From GCA-002282575 sp964606405 (GTDB lineage: Bacteria > Pseudomonadota > Gammaproteobacteria > Thiomicrospirales > Thiomicrospiraceae): a stretch of DNA of 64,000 nucleotides. The position numbers were made by a program, and so were the translations under genes. Numbering within the stretch: the stretch's first letter is position 1; each line of letters opens with the position of its first letter. Of this stretch, positions 52,032 to 58,914 are shown piece by piece. The notes beneath the pieces were generated by a model that saw only the letters and a list, made by a program, of their open reading frames with translations, was not told where the DNA came from and did not search any database. The DNA is taken from positions 20,120 to 84,119 of the forward strand of contig CAZSGH010000004.1 in assembly GCA_964606405.1 (NCBI GenBank), read 5' to 3'.

Positions 52032-53627
52032 TTGATCGCTACTGCTAATATCACCATGCAATTTGGTGTAAAACCCTTGTTTCAGGACATTTCTGTTAAA
52101 TTCGCCAACGGTAATCGCTATGGCTTAATCGGTGCTAACGGTTGTGGTAAGTCGACCTTTATGAAAATTTTAGGCGGTGACTTAGAGCCAACGGCAGGCA
52201 ACGTGATGTTGGACGAAGGGGAGCGCTTGGGTAAGCTGCGTCAAGATCAGTTTGCCTTTGAAGATCAAACCGTTTTAGATACAGTGATTATGGGCGATGC
52301 TCGCTTATGGGAAATTAAGCAGGAGCGAGATCGTATTTATTCGCTTCCCGATATGAGCGAAGAAGACGGCATGAAAGTCGGAGATTTAGAAGCTGAGTTT
52401 GCTGAGTTAGACGGTTATACCGCCGAATCGCGAGCGGGCGAGCTGTTGCTGGGCTTAGGAATTGTCGAGGAGCTACATGCTGGACTCATGAGCGCAGTCG
52501 CGCCAGGCTGGAAGTTGCGTGTGTTATTGGCTCAAGCACTTTTTGCTAATCCTGATATTATGCTGCTTGATGAGCCAACCAACAACCTTGATATTCATAC
52601 GATCGAGTGGCTTGAAAACATGCTAAACGCACGTAATAGCACCATGGTGATTATTTCCCATGATCGCCACTTTTTGAATAGCGTCTGTACACATATGGCA
52701 GATTTGGATTATGGTAAGCTGACAGTATTCCCTGGTAATTACGATGACTACATGATTGCTGCTGAAGCGGTACAAGCTAAAATGCGTGCAGAAAACGATA
52801 AGAAAAAAGTGCAGATTGCTGAGTTGCAAAGTTTCGTTAGCCGATTTTCTGCTAATGCTTCTAAAGCGAGTCAGGCTACCTCTCGTGCTAAGCGATTAGA
52901 AAAAATTGAGTTGGCAGAGATTAAGCCGTCGAGCCGTCAAAATCCGTTTATTCGCTTCGATCAGGATAAGAAACTCTATCGTTTAGCATTAGAAGTGAAT
53001 AATGTAAGTAAAGCTTTTCCAGATAAACCGCTATTTTCTGATTTTAGTTTAATGTGCGAAGTTGGTGAACGTATTGCTATTATCGGTCAGAACGGTGTTG
53101 GTAAAACCACTTTATTGCGCATCCTGATTGATGAAGTTAAAGCGGATATGGGTACAGTTAAATGGTCTGAAAATGTCCAGATTGGTTACTTTAGCCAAGA
53201 CCATATTGCTGAGTTTGAAGAGGACTTAACCTTGTTCGATTGGATGAGCCAATGGAAAAAGCCAAGTGATGATGAGCAAGCCATTCGTGCGATTTTAGGA
53301 CGTTTATTGTTTAATGCTGATGACATTAAAAAATCGGTGCATGTGCTGTCGGGTGGTGAAAAAGGCCGTATGTTATACGGTAAGTTGATGCTTGAAAAGC
53401 CAAACGTACTGATTATGGATGAGCCAACCAACCATATGGACATGGAATCGATTGAATCGCTTAACTTGGCACTCGAAAACTATCCAGGCACGTTGATTTT
53501 TGTCAGTCATGACCGAGAGTTTGTGTCTTCATTGGCAACACGTATTATCGAAATTTCGCCAGAAAAAGTCGAAAACTTTGTGGGTAATTACGAAGATTAT
53601 TTACAGGTTTATAAGCAGACCCATTGA
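52032..53627 (+). CDS. ABC-F ATPase, YbiT type
   Basis: About 531 residues with two ABC domains and no membrane segments: Walker A GANGCGKST and GQNGVGKTT, signatures APGWKLRVLLAQALF and LSGGEKGRMLYGKLM, and Walker B LLDEPTNNLD and IMDEPTNHMD. It closely resembles E. coli YbiT, a ribosome-associated translation factor of the ABC-F class. The TTG at 52032 gives a length like YbiT (530). The longer frame from 51972 would add a hydrophobic leader not found in the family and is rejected. Confidence 0.92.
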   Translation: MIATANITMQFGVKPLFQDISVKFANGNRYGLIGANGCGKSTFMKILGGDLEPTAGNVMLDEGERLGKLRQDQFAFEDQTVLDTVIMGDARLWEIKQERDRIYSLPDMSEEDGMKVGDLEAEFAELDGYTAESRAGELLLGLGIVEELHAGLMSAVAPGWKLRVLLAQALFANPDIMLLDEPTNNLDIHTIEWLENMLNARNSTMVIISHDRHFLNSVCTHMADLDYGKLTVFPGNYDDYMIAAEAVQAKMRAENDKKKVQIAELQSFVSRFSANASKASQATSRAKRLEKIELAEIKPSSRQNPFIRFDQDKKLYRLALEVNNVSKAFPDKPLFSDFSLMCEVGERIAIIGQNGVGKTTLLRILIDEVKADMGTVKWSENVQIGYFSQDHIAEFEEDLTLFDWMSQWKKPSDDEQAIRAILGRLLFNADDIKKSVHVLSGGEKGRMLYGKLMLEKPNVLIMDEPTNHMDMESIESLNLALENYPGTLIFVSHDREFVSSLATRIIEISPEKVENFVGNYEDYLQVYKQTH

Positions 53628-53636
53628 TTTCTTAAT

Positions 53637-55019
53637 ATGGCTAAAAAACCTGAGAAAAGCACTTTTTATTGTACCGACTGTGGTACAGAGCATAGTCGAT
53701 GGGCGGGGCAGTGCAGTGCTTGTGGTGCTTGGAATACGCTAAAAGAGTGGGTTGCCCCTAAGGTGGTGGCTGGTTCCGCTGTTAAAGCGAATGGTTATAC
53801 CGGCTCAACGTCTTCTGTTATTCAGTTGGCCGATGTTTCTTTAGCTGAATCGCCCCGTTGGCAGACAGGTTTGGCTGAGTTTGATCGAGTACTGGGTGGT
53901 GGCTTAGTTCCTGGTTCTGTGGTGCTGATTGGCGGCGACCCTGGTATTGGCAAATCCTCGATTTTGCTACAGGTACAGACGCATTTTGCGCAACAAAACT
54001 TGTCGACGCTGTATGTGTCGGGAGAAGAGTCGTTACAACAAATTGCCTTGCGTGCGAGACGTATGCAATTACCTGCTGATGGCTTAAGCTTATTAGCTGA
54101 AACAGATATGGATAGGATTTTGGCTGTTGCCGCGCAAACACAGCCACAGGTGATGGTAATTGATTCCATTCAGACCATGCAAATGGACAGCATTGCTTCG
54201 GCTGCGGGCAGCGTGGTGCAGGTGCGTGAAACGGCGGCGGTGTTAACGCGCTATGCAAAACAGACAGGCACGGCTGTTTTTTTGGTCGGACATGTGACCA
54301 AAAGTGGTGAGGTGGCAGGTCCTCGGGTGTTGGAACATATTGTCGATGCCGTTATTTTTATCGAAGGGCAGGATAGTCGCTATCGCTTAATGCGTGCGTT
54401 AAAAAATCGCTTTGGCGCGGTTAATGAAATTGGCTTTTTTGCCATGACCGACAAAGGGATGAAAGAAGTCAAAAACCCATCGGCTATTTTTCTTAATCGT
54501 GACCGACAACAACCCACAGCAGGTGCTGTTGTGTTGGGGTTGTGGGAGGGAACCCGCCCTTTGTTGGTCGAGTTACAGGCACTGGTCGATCATAATGCCT
54601 TCGGTGCGCCACGTCGGGTTGCGGTCGGTTTGGATGGTAATCGATTGACACTGCTGTTGGCTGTGTTACATCGGCATGGCGGGGTGCAGGCGGGCGATCA
54701 GGATGTGTATGTCAATGTGGTTGGTGGCGTGAAAGTCAGTGAGACCAGTGCCGATTTACCGCTGATGTTAGCGATTGTCTCGAGTTTGCGTAATCGTGCC
54801 TTGCCGCACGATTTGTTGGCTTTTGGTGAGGTTGGCTTGTCTGGCGAGGTTCGCCCCGTACAGAATGGGCAAGAGCGTTTACAAGAGGCGGTTAAGCATG
54901 GTTTTACGCGAGCGCTCGTTCCGCTGGGTAATATTCCTAAAACGCCTATCGTTGGTTTAGAAGTGATGGGCGTTGCGAATGTGGAAGCAGCTTTAACGGC
55001 GCTTTCGGAGTTGTCTTGA
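53637..55019 (+). CDS. radA: DNA repair protein RadA
   Basis: A 460-residue RecA-like helicase for recombination intermediates. It has a C4 zinc finger (C12, C15, C26, C29), Walker A GGDPGIGKSS, the RadA-specific KNRFG motif (ALKNRFGAVNEIG) and a C-terminal Lon-protease-like domain. It starts 9 nt after the ABC-F gene and is likely co-transcribed with it. It is the last chromosomal housekeeping gene before the mobile element. Confidence 0.97.
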   Translation: MAKKPEKSTFYCTDCGTEHSRWAGQCSACGAWNTLKEWVAPKVVAGSAVKANGYTGSTSSVIQLADVSLAESPRWQTGLAEFDRVLGGGLVPGSVVLIGGDPGIGKSSILLQVQTHFAQQNLSTLYVSGEESLQQIALRARRMQLPADGLSLLAETDMDRILAVAAQTQPQVMVIDSIQTMQMDSIASAAGSVVQVRETAAVLTRYAKQTGTAVFLVGHVTKSGEVAGPRVLEHIVDAVIFIEGQDSRYRLMRALKNRFGAVNEIGFFAMTDKGMKEVKNPSAIFLNRDRQQPTAGAVVLGLWEGTRPLLVELQALVDHNAFGAPRRVAVGLDGNRLTLLLAVLHRHGGVQAGDQDVYVNVVGGVKVSETSADLPLMLAIVSSLRNRALPHDLLAFGEVGLSGEVRPVQNGQERLQEAVKHGFTRALVPLGNIPKTPIVGLEVMGVANVEAALTALSELS

Positions 55020-55034
55020 ACTGATTTTAAGATA

Positions 55035-55184
55035 GGGAACCTCTAAAAACCTCACTTCGTTTGTTTTTAGATTTCCCAAGTTTATTTTTTTGACTGAAGG
55101 AAGGGAATGAATCAAAGGGTTACATGCTATTTTTTGTAACCCCTTCCTTCAGACATCCTACCCATTGGGTTTTTAGAAGTGCCC
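55035..55184 (-). repeat. dispersed ~150-bp intergenic repeat with possible target duplication
   Basis: 150 bp from GGGAACCTCTAAAAACC to GGTTTTTAGAAGTGCCC, the reverse orientation of the copy at 42095. GATA stands on both sides (55031-55034 and 55185-55188), which could be a 4-bp target-site duplication. It separates radA from the mobile element. Confidence 0.88.
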
Positions 55185-55190
55185 GATAAT

Positions 55191-55214
55191 AAAAAAGCCG
55201 CTAAGAAGCGACTT
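55191..55214 (-). terminator. minus-strand terminator at the element's left edge
   Basis: On the minus strand AAGTCGCT-TCTT-AGCGGCTT is followed by TTTTA. It would end transcription of the minus-strand gene at 55342-55689. Confidence 0.6.
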
Positions 55215-55341
55215 GATGTGTATAACTGGCGGAGGAGAAGTAATCCTGTGTGCATTGATTTTATTGGTTTTATTTAAAGTATTGGTTTTTTTATACGCTG
55301 TTTTATGCACAATTCTGAAAGTGTCCAAAAATAAGCACTGG

Positions 55342-55689
55342 TTAAAACTTGTCGATAATCTTAGACAGCACCACAAAAAAGCCCATCATTGCCATCATTG
55401 CAAGCATGTTGCGATTTAATGCCTTTTGTATCGTTGTCTCTATGTCCGCCTTAAATGTTGCAAAGTCTGAGCGCAAAATATCGAACTTGTTTTCTAATGC
55501 CACTACTGAAGCCGTAACCTCGTTTAGTTTGTCATCGAGATGGTTAATGTGGTTGTACTGACTTTTTAGCAACAGGGTATTAATGTCATCCTGAGTTAGT
55601 CCAGTGCCACTGCTAAATTTTTCCTCTATCTCTTTTATCTTTGGCTTAATCATCTCGATAAGCATGTCATCAACTCTTGTCTTGTCCAT
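55342..55689 (-). CDS. small coiled-coil membrane protein
   Basis: 115 residues. The middle (about 45-95) is a predicted coiled coil (LDDKLNEVTASVVALENKFDILRSDFATFKADIE), followed by a C-terminal transmembrane segment (MLAMMAMMGFFVVLSKII). The layout recalls DUF1640-like or phage-borne coiled-coil membrane proteins. AAGGGG lies before the ATG. It is transcribed leftward, away from the RNA module at 55819. Its end (SKIIDKF) and the DNA around its stop resemble those of the gene at 57828. Confidence 0.7.
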   Translation of the reverse strand: MDKTRVDDMLIEMIKPKIKEIEEKFSSGTGLTQDDINTLLLKSQYNHINHLDDKLNEVTASVVALENKFDILRSDFATFKADIETTIQKALNRNMLAMMAMMGFFVVLSKIIDKF

Positions 55690-55818
55690 TTTGTACCCCT
55701 TTACCTAACCATGCGCCCATTATACCCCCTGACTAATGAAACATAAAGAAACCAATAAAAACCACTTGACACACCATTAACAACCATATTAACCTAATAA
55801 CGCACTGACACATTCAGT
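55690..55818. promoter_or_regulatory. divergent control region before RNA module A
   Basis: TTGACA at 55766-55771 with TATTAA 15 nt downstream is a possible rightward promoter for the C4-like RNA and the following genes; the spacing is short, so the call is tentative. Confidence 0.3.
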
Positions 55819-56006
55819 GTTCGGTTTGACAGCCGATAATACGAAAAGGCATAACGATACCGCGCCTTAGCGGTTTTTTTATGCGCGTTTACCTGTGTCC
55901 TTAATACCGGTAAAAACGGTATTATCTCTATGGGTAGATTGCACGGGAAGCCGAAAGGCTTGCTGGTTTCTTTTCGTACCAGTCTGTCAACCCGTGTAAT
56001 CTATCC
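55819..56006 (+). ncRNA. C4-like antisense RNA module, copy A
   Basis: The block has two parts, both repeated at 58287-58473. First is a conserved leader ending in a terminator-like hairpin (ACCGC...GCGGT plus seven Ts, 55859-55880). Second is the RNA fold at 55932-56006. In the fold, a 16-bp closing stem pairs 55932-55947 with 55991-56006 with two G-U pairs, enclosing AAGCC-GAAA-GGCTT (55948-55961) and CTGGT...ACCAG (55963-55982). This shape and position match the C4 antisense RNA of P1/P7/P4-type phages, which represses downstream genes in the same transcript. The identification is from memory of the family and needs a covariance search. Confidence 0.7.
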
Positions 56007-56015
56007 ACCAATCAT

Positions 56016-56053
56016 TTGACAGTGACGTGGATAGCCTTAAATTAAACGAAAGG
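56016..56053 (+). promoter_or_regulatory. predicted C4-A target sites, second overlapping a Shine-Dalgarno
   Basis: TTGACAG (56016-56022) is perfectly complementary to CTGTCAA in the linker of RNA A (55984-55990). ACGAAAGG (56046-56053), which contains the ribosome site of the next gene, pairs with CTTTTCGT in the P3 loop (55970-55977) with one G-U pair. Two short targets downstream of the RNA are the arrangement known for phage P1 C4. Confidence 0.55.
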
Positions 56054-56062
56054 TCTATCATC

Positions 56063-56212
56063 ATGAAACTAATCCGATTCGGTTCTTTTACCGTTTACCG
56101 TAAACAAGTCACCACCCGTTCAATTCTTAGCCGTGCTTTGTGTGCTGTTTTTTCTAAATATGCCCCAGTAGCGACCCCCGTAAACCCCAAAAAAGGGGGT
56201 TATCATGCTTAA
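56063..56212 (+). CDS. small protein, first gene under C4-like RNA A
   Basis: 49 residues (MKLIRFGSFTVYRKQ start), basic, ending YAPVATPVNPKKGGYHA. GAAAGG lies nine bases before the ATG and inside the predicted RNA target. Its stop overlaps the next start by 8 nt (ATGCTTAA). By position it corresponds to the gene translated ahead of the antirepressor in P1 immI, but no sequence relationship is recognised. A hairpin of Cs and Gs lies just before the next start. Confidence 0.55.
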   Translation: MKLIRFGSFTVYRKQVTTRSILSRALCAVFSKYAPVATPVNPKKGGYHA

Positions 56213-56594
56213 CCAACTCACAAACCTTACCAATGGTTTATTTGCCAGTGGTGGTCAATCTGATGCCGTTGCCCCCTTTGATCGTAACGAATGCTTAGGC
56301 GTGTTACTTGATATGGATGATGATATAACGATTGCGCTCGATATGCTCCACGTTCTCAATGAGCAGCAAAATGCGCCAGTGATGGTCAATTACAAGTGGT
56401 CTATACAGGTCTTGGACTATGCTTGCCTATTAATGGGTTTGCGTGAGTTGGTGCGTAATGTGCAAACATCGTTGCCTCATGAATATGCCCTAGTAGCGAC
56501 CCCCGTAAACCCCAAAGAAGGGTTGGCAGGTGATGCGGGTAAGGGTTTTACTATTTCAAGTCATGTTAATTTTGAGGGTTTTAATCATGCCTAA
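56205..56594 (+). CDS. hypothetical phage/satellite protein
   Basis: 129 residues, acidic in the middle (GVLLDMDDDITIALDMLHVLNEQ), helical, with EYALVATPVNPKEG near the end, a peptide also found at the end of the preceding gene. It overlaps both neighbours by 8 nt (ATGCTTAA and ATGCCTAA). A decayed copy of its C-terminal part is at 57721-57831. Function unknown. Confidence 0.6.
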   Translation: MLNQLTNLTNGLFASGGQSDAVAPFDRNECLGVLLDMDDDITIALDMLHVLNEQQNAPVMVNYKWSIQVLDYACLLMGLRELVRNVQTSLPHEYALVATPVNPKEGLAGDAGKGFTISSHVNFEGFNHA

Positions 56595-56883
56595 CTTAAA
56601 CCCAACAAACACTAATAAAAGTAATGATGATGCCGTTTCGGTTCGCTATGATTCAAACCTTGCGGACTTTCTTTATCACTGTGATGAGATTGTAGAACGC
56701 CTTATTCAACTTGAATGGGCACTTAAAGGCTTAAAAAACCATATCCCCGAATTTGTTAACGCCAATGAAGCTAAAAGTATGCTTGCGCTTAACACAATGG
56801 CGGTTAGCATTCTTTGGACTGGTTTTGATGCTGAAGTAAGCAAATTCCGTCAATCTAGTGTCTTAGGTGGTGTCCATGTTTAA
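56587..56883 (+). CDS. hypothetical phage/satellite protein
   Basis: 98 residues, helical (LADFLYHCDEIVERLIQLEWALKGLKNHI). The ATG at 56587 overlaps the previous stop (ATGCCTAA), and its own stop overlaps the next start (ATGTTTAA). No family is recognised. Confidence 0.6.
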   Translation: MPNLNPTNTNKSNDDAVSVRYDSNLADFLYHCDEIVERLIQLEWALKGLKNHIPEFVNANEAKSMLALNTMAVSILWTGFDAEVSKFRQSSVLGGVHV

Positions 56884-57298
56884 CGAATTAATCCCAAACG
56901 TAACTGTTAACGGTGTCGAACATAGCAAGGAATCACGCAGGATTGGTTCTTTTTTTAAGGGAATTGACTTAGTTTATCGTGGTGCTGAATGCCGTGGTAA
57001 TAGTGTCGATGATTCTGCCTGTAGTCTCGAATATCATGGGTTAGATGATGATGCAGTTGATTGGACTGAATCCCGCGCTAATGAAGCCTTATCTGGGGTT
57101 TTGGATGGTATTAATGCCATTAGCAAGGCTTTAATTTATACCGATAAGGCAGAGATTAAAAACGAGATTGATAGCATTGCATGGTTGTTGTCTGGTTTAG
57201 CCGATTTGGGTAATGATATGCTTTATGCGTCTAACCAATTAAGCTACCTAAAACACTGTAGGATTTTAGCCAATCAAGGCAATCAAGCCAATAAATAG
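56876..57298 (+). CDS. hypothetical phage/satellite protein
   Basis: 140 residues from ATG 56876. The N-terminal part (RRIGSFFKGIDLVYRGAECRGNSVDDS) is followed by a helical C-terminal half. GGTGGTG precedes the start, which overlaps the previous stop by 8 nt. No family is recognised. It is the last long gene of the overlapping chain. Confidence 0.6.
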   Translation: MFNELIPNVTVNGVEHSKESRRIGSFFKGIDLVYRGAECRGNSVDDSACSLEYHGLDDDAVDWTESRANEALSGVLDGINAISKALIYTDKAEIKNEIDSIAWLLSGLADLGNDMLYASNQLSYLKHCRILANQGNQANK

Positions 57299-57346
57299 AA
57301 TTATTATCCTTTACGGTTTTTGTAATCTAAACTCAAGGAGTAGCCT

Positions 57347-57448
57347 GTGAATTACGTTGATATATTCGTTAAATCGTTCGTTGTTTCTTTTTTTAAATGG
57401 ATGTTCTGGATTGTTATTGCGCTCATCTTTATCATGGCTTTTACCTAG
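57347..57448 (+). CDS. 33-residue single-pass membrane peptide
   Basis: GTG at 57347, six bases after a perfect AAGGAG, opens 33 codons. The product (MNYVDIFVKSFVVSFFK, then MFWIVIALIFIMAF) is an amphipathic start plus one transmembrane helix. It follows the overlapping gene chain by 48 nt and has its own ribosome site. Small phage membrane peptides include holin-like and toxin-like proteins, but nothing further can be claimed. Confidence 0.5.
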   Translation: MNYVDIFVKSFVVSFFKWMFWIVIALIFIMAFT

Positions 57449-57509
57449 ACTATTGCCAATGCCTTTAGGTTGTAACCAATAGCCCAAGGCTTTGCCTGAT
57501 AAGTTATCT

Positions 57510-57540
57510 ACATCCCCGCATTGTCGGGGATGTTTGCTTT
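57510..57540 (+). terminator. hairpin terminator after the small-gene chain
   Basis: ACATCCCCG and CGGGGATGT form a 9-bp stem around CATTGT, followed by TTGCTTTT. Confidence 0.6.
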
Positions 57541-57720
57541 TAAGGGTGCCATTTCAAATGCTACCCCTCCTCAAAATTGAAGGGGAAGCACTCACAATCT
57601 AACCTTTTAATTCCCCGTAATGTCGGGTATTTACTTTCATAACCTGCATAGGGTTGTCTTTTGCCGTTTCTTTTTGTCCTTTTTTATTAATTTATTAAAA
57701 GTGTGACAGGTTATGTTTGA
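57541..57720. other. intergenic stretch with further short palindromes
   Basis: Includes a CCCCTCC...GAAGGGG pair near 57565-57587 and a partial second CCCCG...TCGGG hairpin near 57612-57630, then AT-rich DNA. No gene is visible. Confidence 0.35.
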
Positions 57721-57831
57721 ATGCTGATTGGTTTGCCTGAGCTGGTTCGTAATGTGCAAACATCGTTAATTTCTGAATATGCCCCAGTAGCGCACCCCCG
57801 TAAACCCCCAAGAAGGGGTAAACAGGGTTAA
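57721..57831 (+). pseudogene. duplicated C-terminal remnant of the 56205 gene
   Basis: 36 codons reading GLPELVRNVQTSL...EYAPVA, aligned with GLRELVRNVQTSLPHEYALVA at the end of the 56205-56594 product. An extra base shifts the remaining peptide to HPRKPPRRGKQG. It ends at the stop of the convergent gene 57828-58214. It marks a past duplication joining the two modules of the element. Confidence 0.6.
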
Positions 57832-58214
57832 AACTTGTCTATTGTTTTTGACTGCTTAGCTAATTCATTGTAATGATGGTTAGCAAAAGCCGTTATTTTG
57901 TTAATTGTAATGCGGCTGTCATCATTTTTTACTGCCCCCCATATTTTTTCATCTGCAATCATTCCTAATAATTCGTGCCCACTCCATGTAAGCCCATAAA
58001 GAATCCCAGCTACGCCATCCTTGCCGCAGGATCCAATTGATGCATCAATTAAATCGTCTTCGCTTAACAAGCGTAAGTAGTATCTCATCATTTCGCAGTC
58101 ATCTATCTTAGCCTCTGTTTTTAGGTCACTAAACACAATATCTTGACGTTTGTAGCCTTCGTGCTTTTCAATTGCAATTAATATTTTTCTAATTATGTCC
58201 CAGTCTCTAGTCAT
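57828..58214 (-). CDS. DUF2513-like phage protein
   Basis: 128 residues starting TRDWDIIRKILIAIEKHEG, with GILYGLTWSGHELLGMIADEKIW. This matches my memory of the DUF2513 family, small proteins found in prophages and islands with a winged-helix-like fold and unknown function. AAGGTG precedes the start. It is transcribed leftward, away from RNA module B, mirroring the minus-strand gene left of module A. Confidence 0.7.
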   Translation of the reverse strand: MTRDWDIIRKILIAIEKHEGYKRQDIVFSDLKTEAKIDDCEMMRYYLRLLSEDDLIDASIGSCGKDGVAGILYGLTWSGHELLGMIADEKIWGAVKNDDSRITINKITAFANHHYNELAKQSKTIDKF

Positions 58215-58286
58215 TTAATTCACCTTGTTAGTATTACTTTGTCTGTGTCTATATCGTAGCATACAACAGAGCTGACTCATTCCTTG

Positions 58287-58473
58287 TTCGGTTTTGCAGC
58301 CGATAATACGAAAAGGCATAACGATACCGTGCCTTAGCGGTTTTTTTATGCGCGTTTACCTGTATCTTACATAATGGATAATCCCTGATGTAAATTCTAT
58401 GGGTAGATTGCACGGGAGGCGTAAGCCTGCTGGTTTCTTTGATGTCCAGTCTTCCAACCTGTGTAATCTATCC
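58287..58473 (+). ncRNA. C4-like antisense RNA module, copy B
   Basis: The second copy of the leader plus fold seen at 55819. The terminator-like hairpin is at 58326-58347. The closing stem pairs 58401-58416 with 58458-58473. The first inner hairpin is AGGC-GTAA-GCCT (copy A: AAGCC-GAAA-GGCTT), so pairs have changed together and both loops are GNRA. The second is CTGG...CCAG (58430-58449). The unpaired linker and P3 loop differ from copy A, implying different targets. Confidence 0.7.
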
Positions 58474-58652
58474 GCAAACACTATCAACAAAAAAATTCAT
58501 TCATCCGTGCGCTATCGACTTACTCGGCGTCTATTTCTGGAACTGATTTATCTAATTAGTTAACGCTATTTTTCTCGGTTTTTCTTGTCATTGTTTTTAG
58601 CTTTCTAGCCTGCACAGGTTTTTTTTGTCGCTTAATCCGACAATATAGCCAC
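58474..58652. other. leader between RNA module B and the alpA-like gene
   Basis: No gene is visible. The stretch is T-rich in its right half, with GTCGCTTAATCCGAC forming a small palindrome near 58629-58641. Confidence 0.3.
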
Positions 58653-58676
58653 AGAGAAAAATTAGCTACGGAAGAG
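58653..58676 (+). promoter_or_regulatory. predicted C4-B target sites upstream of the alpA-like gene
   Basis: CAGAGAAA (58653-58660) pairs with TTTCTTTG of the P3 loop (58434-58441) with one G-U pair. GGAAGA (58671-58676), part of the ribosome site for the gene at 58684, pairs with TCTTCC in the linker (58450-58455). Confidence 0.5.
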
Positions 58677-58683
58677 GCATTTT

Positions 58684-58914
58684 ATGCGCGTTGTTTTGAA
58701 CAAATCTGACTACTTGAACGCTCGACAGCTGGCTAAGCTTATGGGTATTTGTGCTATCACGGTTCGCACCCGGGTGCGAACTGATCCGAACTTCGTTCGT
58801 CACATTATTGCCCCTAATGGTCACATCATGTTCGAGAAAAAGCTCGTTAACGAGTTCATAGCCCAACAAGCGGCGGCTTTTGGTTGGCCTGTTGAAGCGT
58901 CGCCTAATGAATAG
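58684..58914 (+). CDS. AlpA-like helix-turn-helix regulator/excisionase
   Basis: 76 residues. YLNARQLAKLMGICAITVRTRVRTDPNFVRHI is a MerR/AlpA-type helix-turn-helix followed by a beta-wing containing NGHIMFEKKLVNEFI. Such proteins act as excisionases or activators in P4-like satellites and islands. It lies directly ahead of the replication genes. Its stop overlaps the next start by 8 nt (ATGAATAG). The ribosome site is a predicted target of RNA B. Confidence 0.7.
   Translation: MRVVLNKSDYLNARQLAKLMGICAITVRTRVRTDPNFVRHIIAPNGHIMFEKKLVNEFIAQQAAAFGWPVEASPNE

Noticed and set aside
55213..55419. Plus-strand hydrophobic frame left of the mobile element
   Set aside because: No start codon at proper distance from GGAGGAG, and its second half lies opposite the better supported coiled-coil gene; kept out as a gene though a short membrane peptide cannot be excluded.
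55859..55880. The terminator-like hairpin as the end of an independent upstream gene
   Set aside because: No gene reads into it from the left, and it is conserved as part of the RNA module in both copies.
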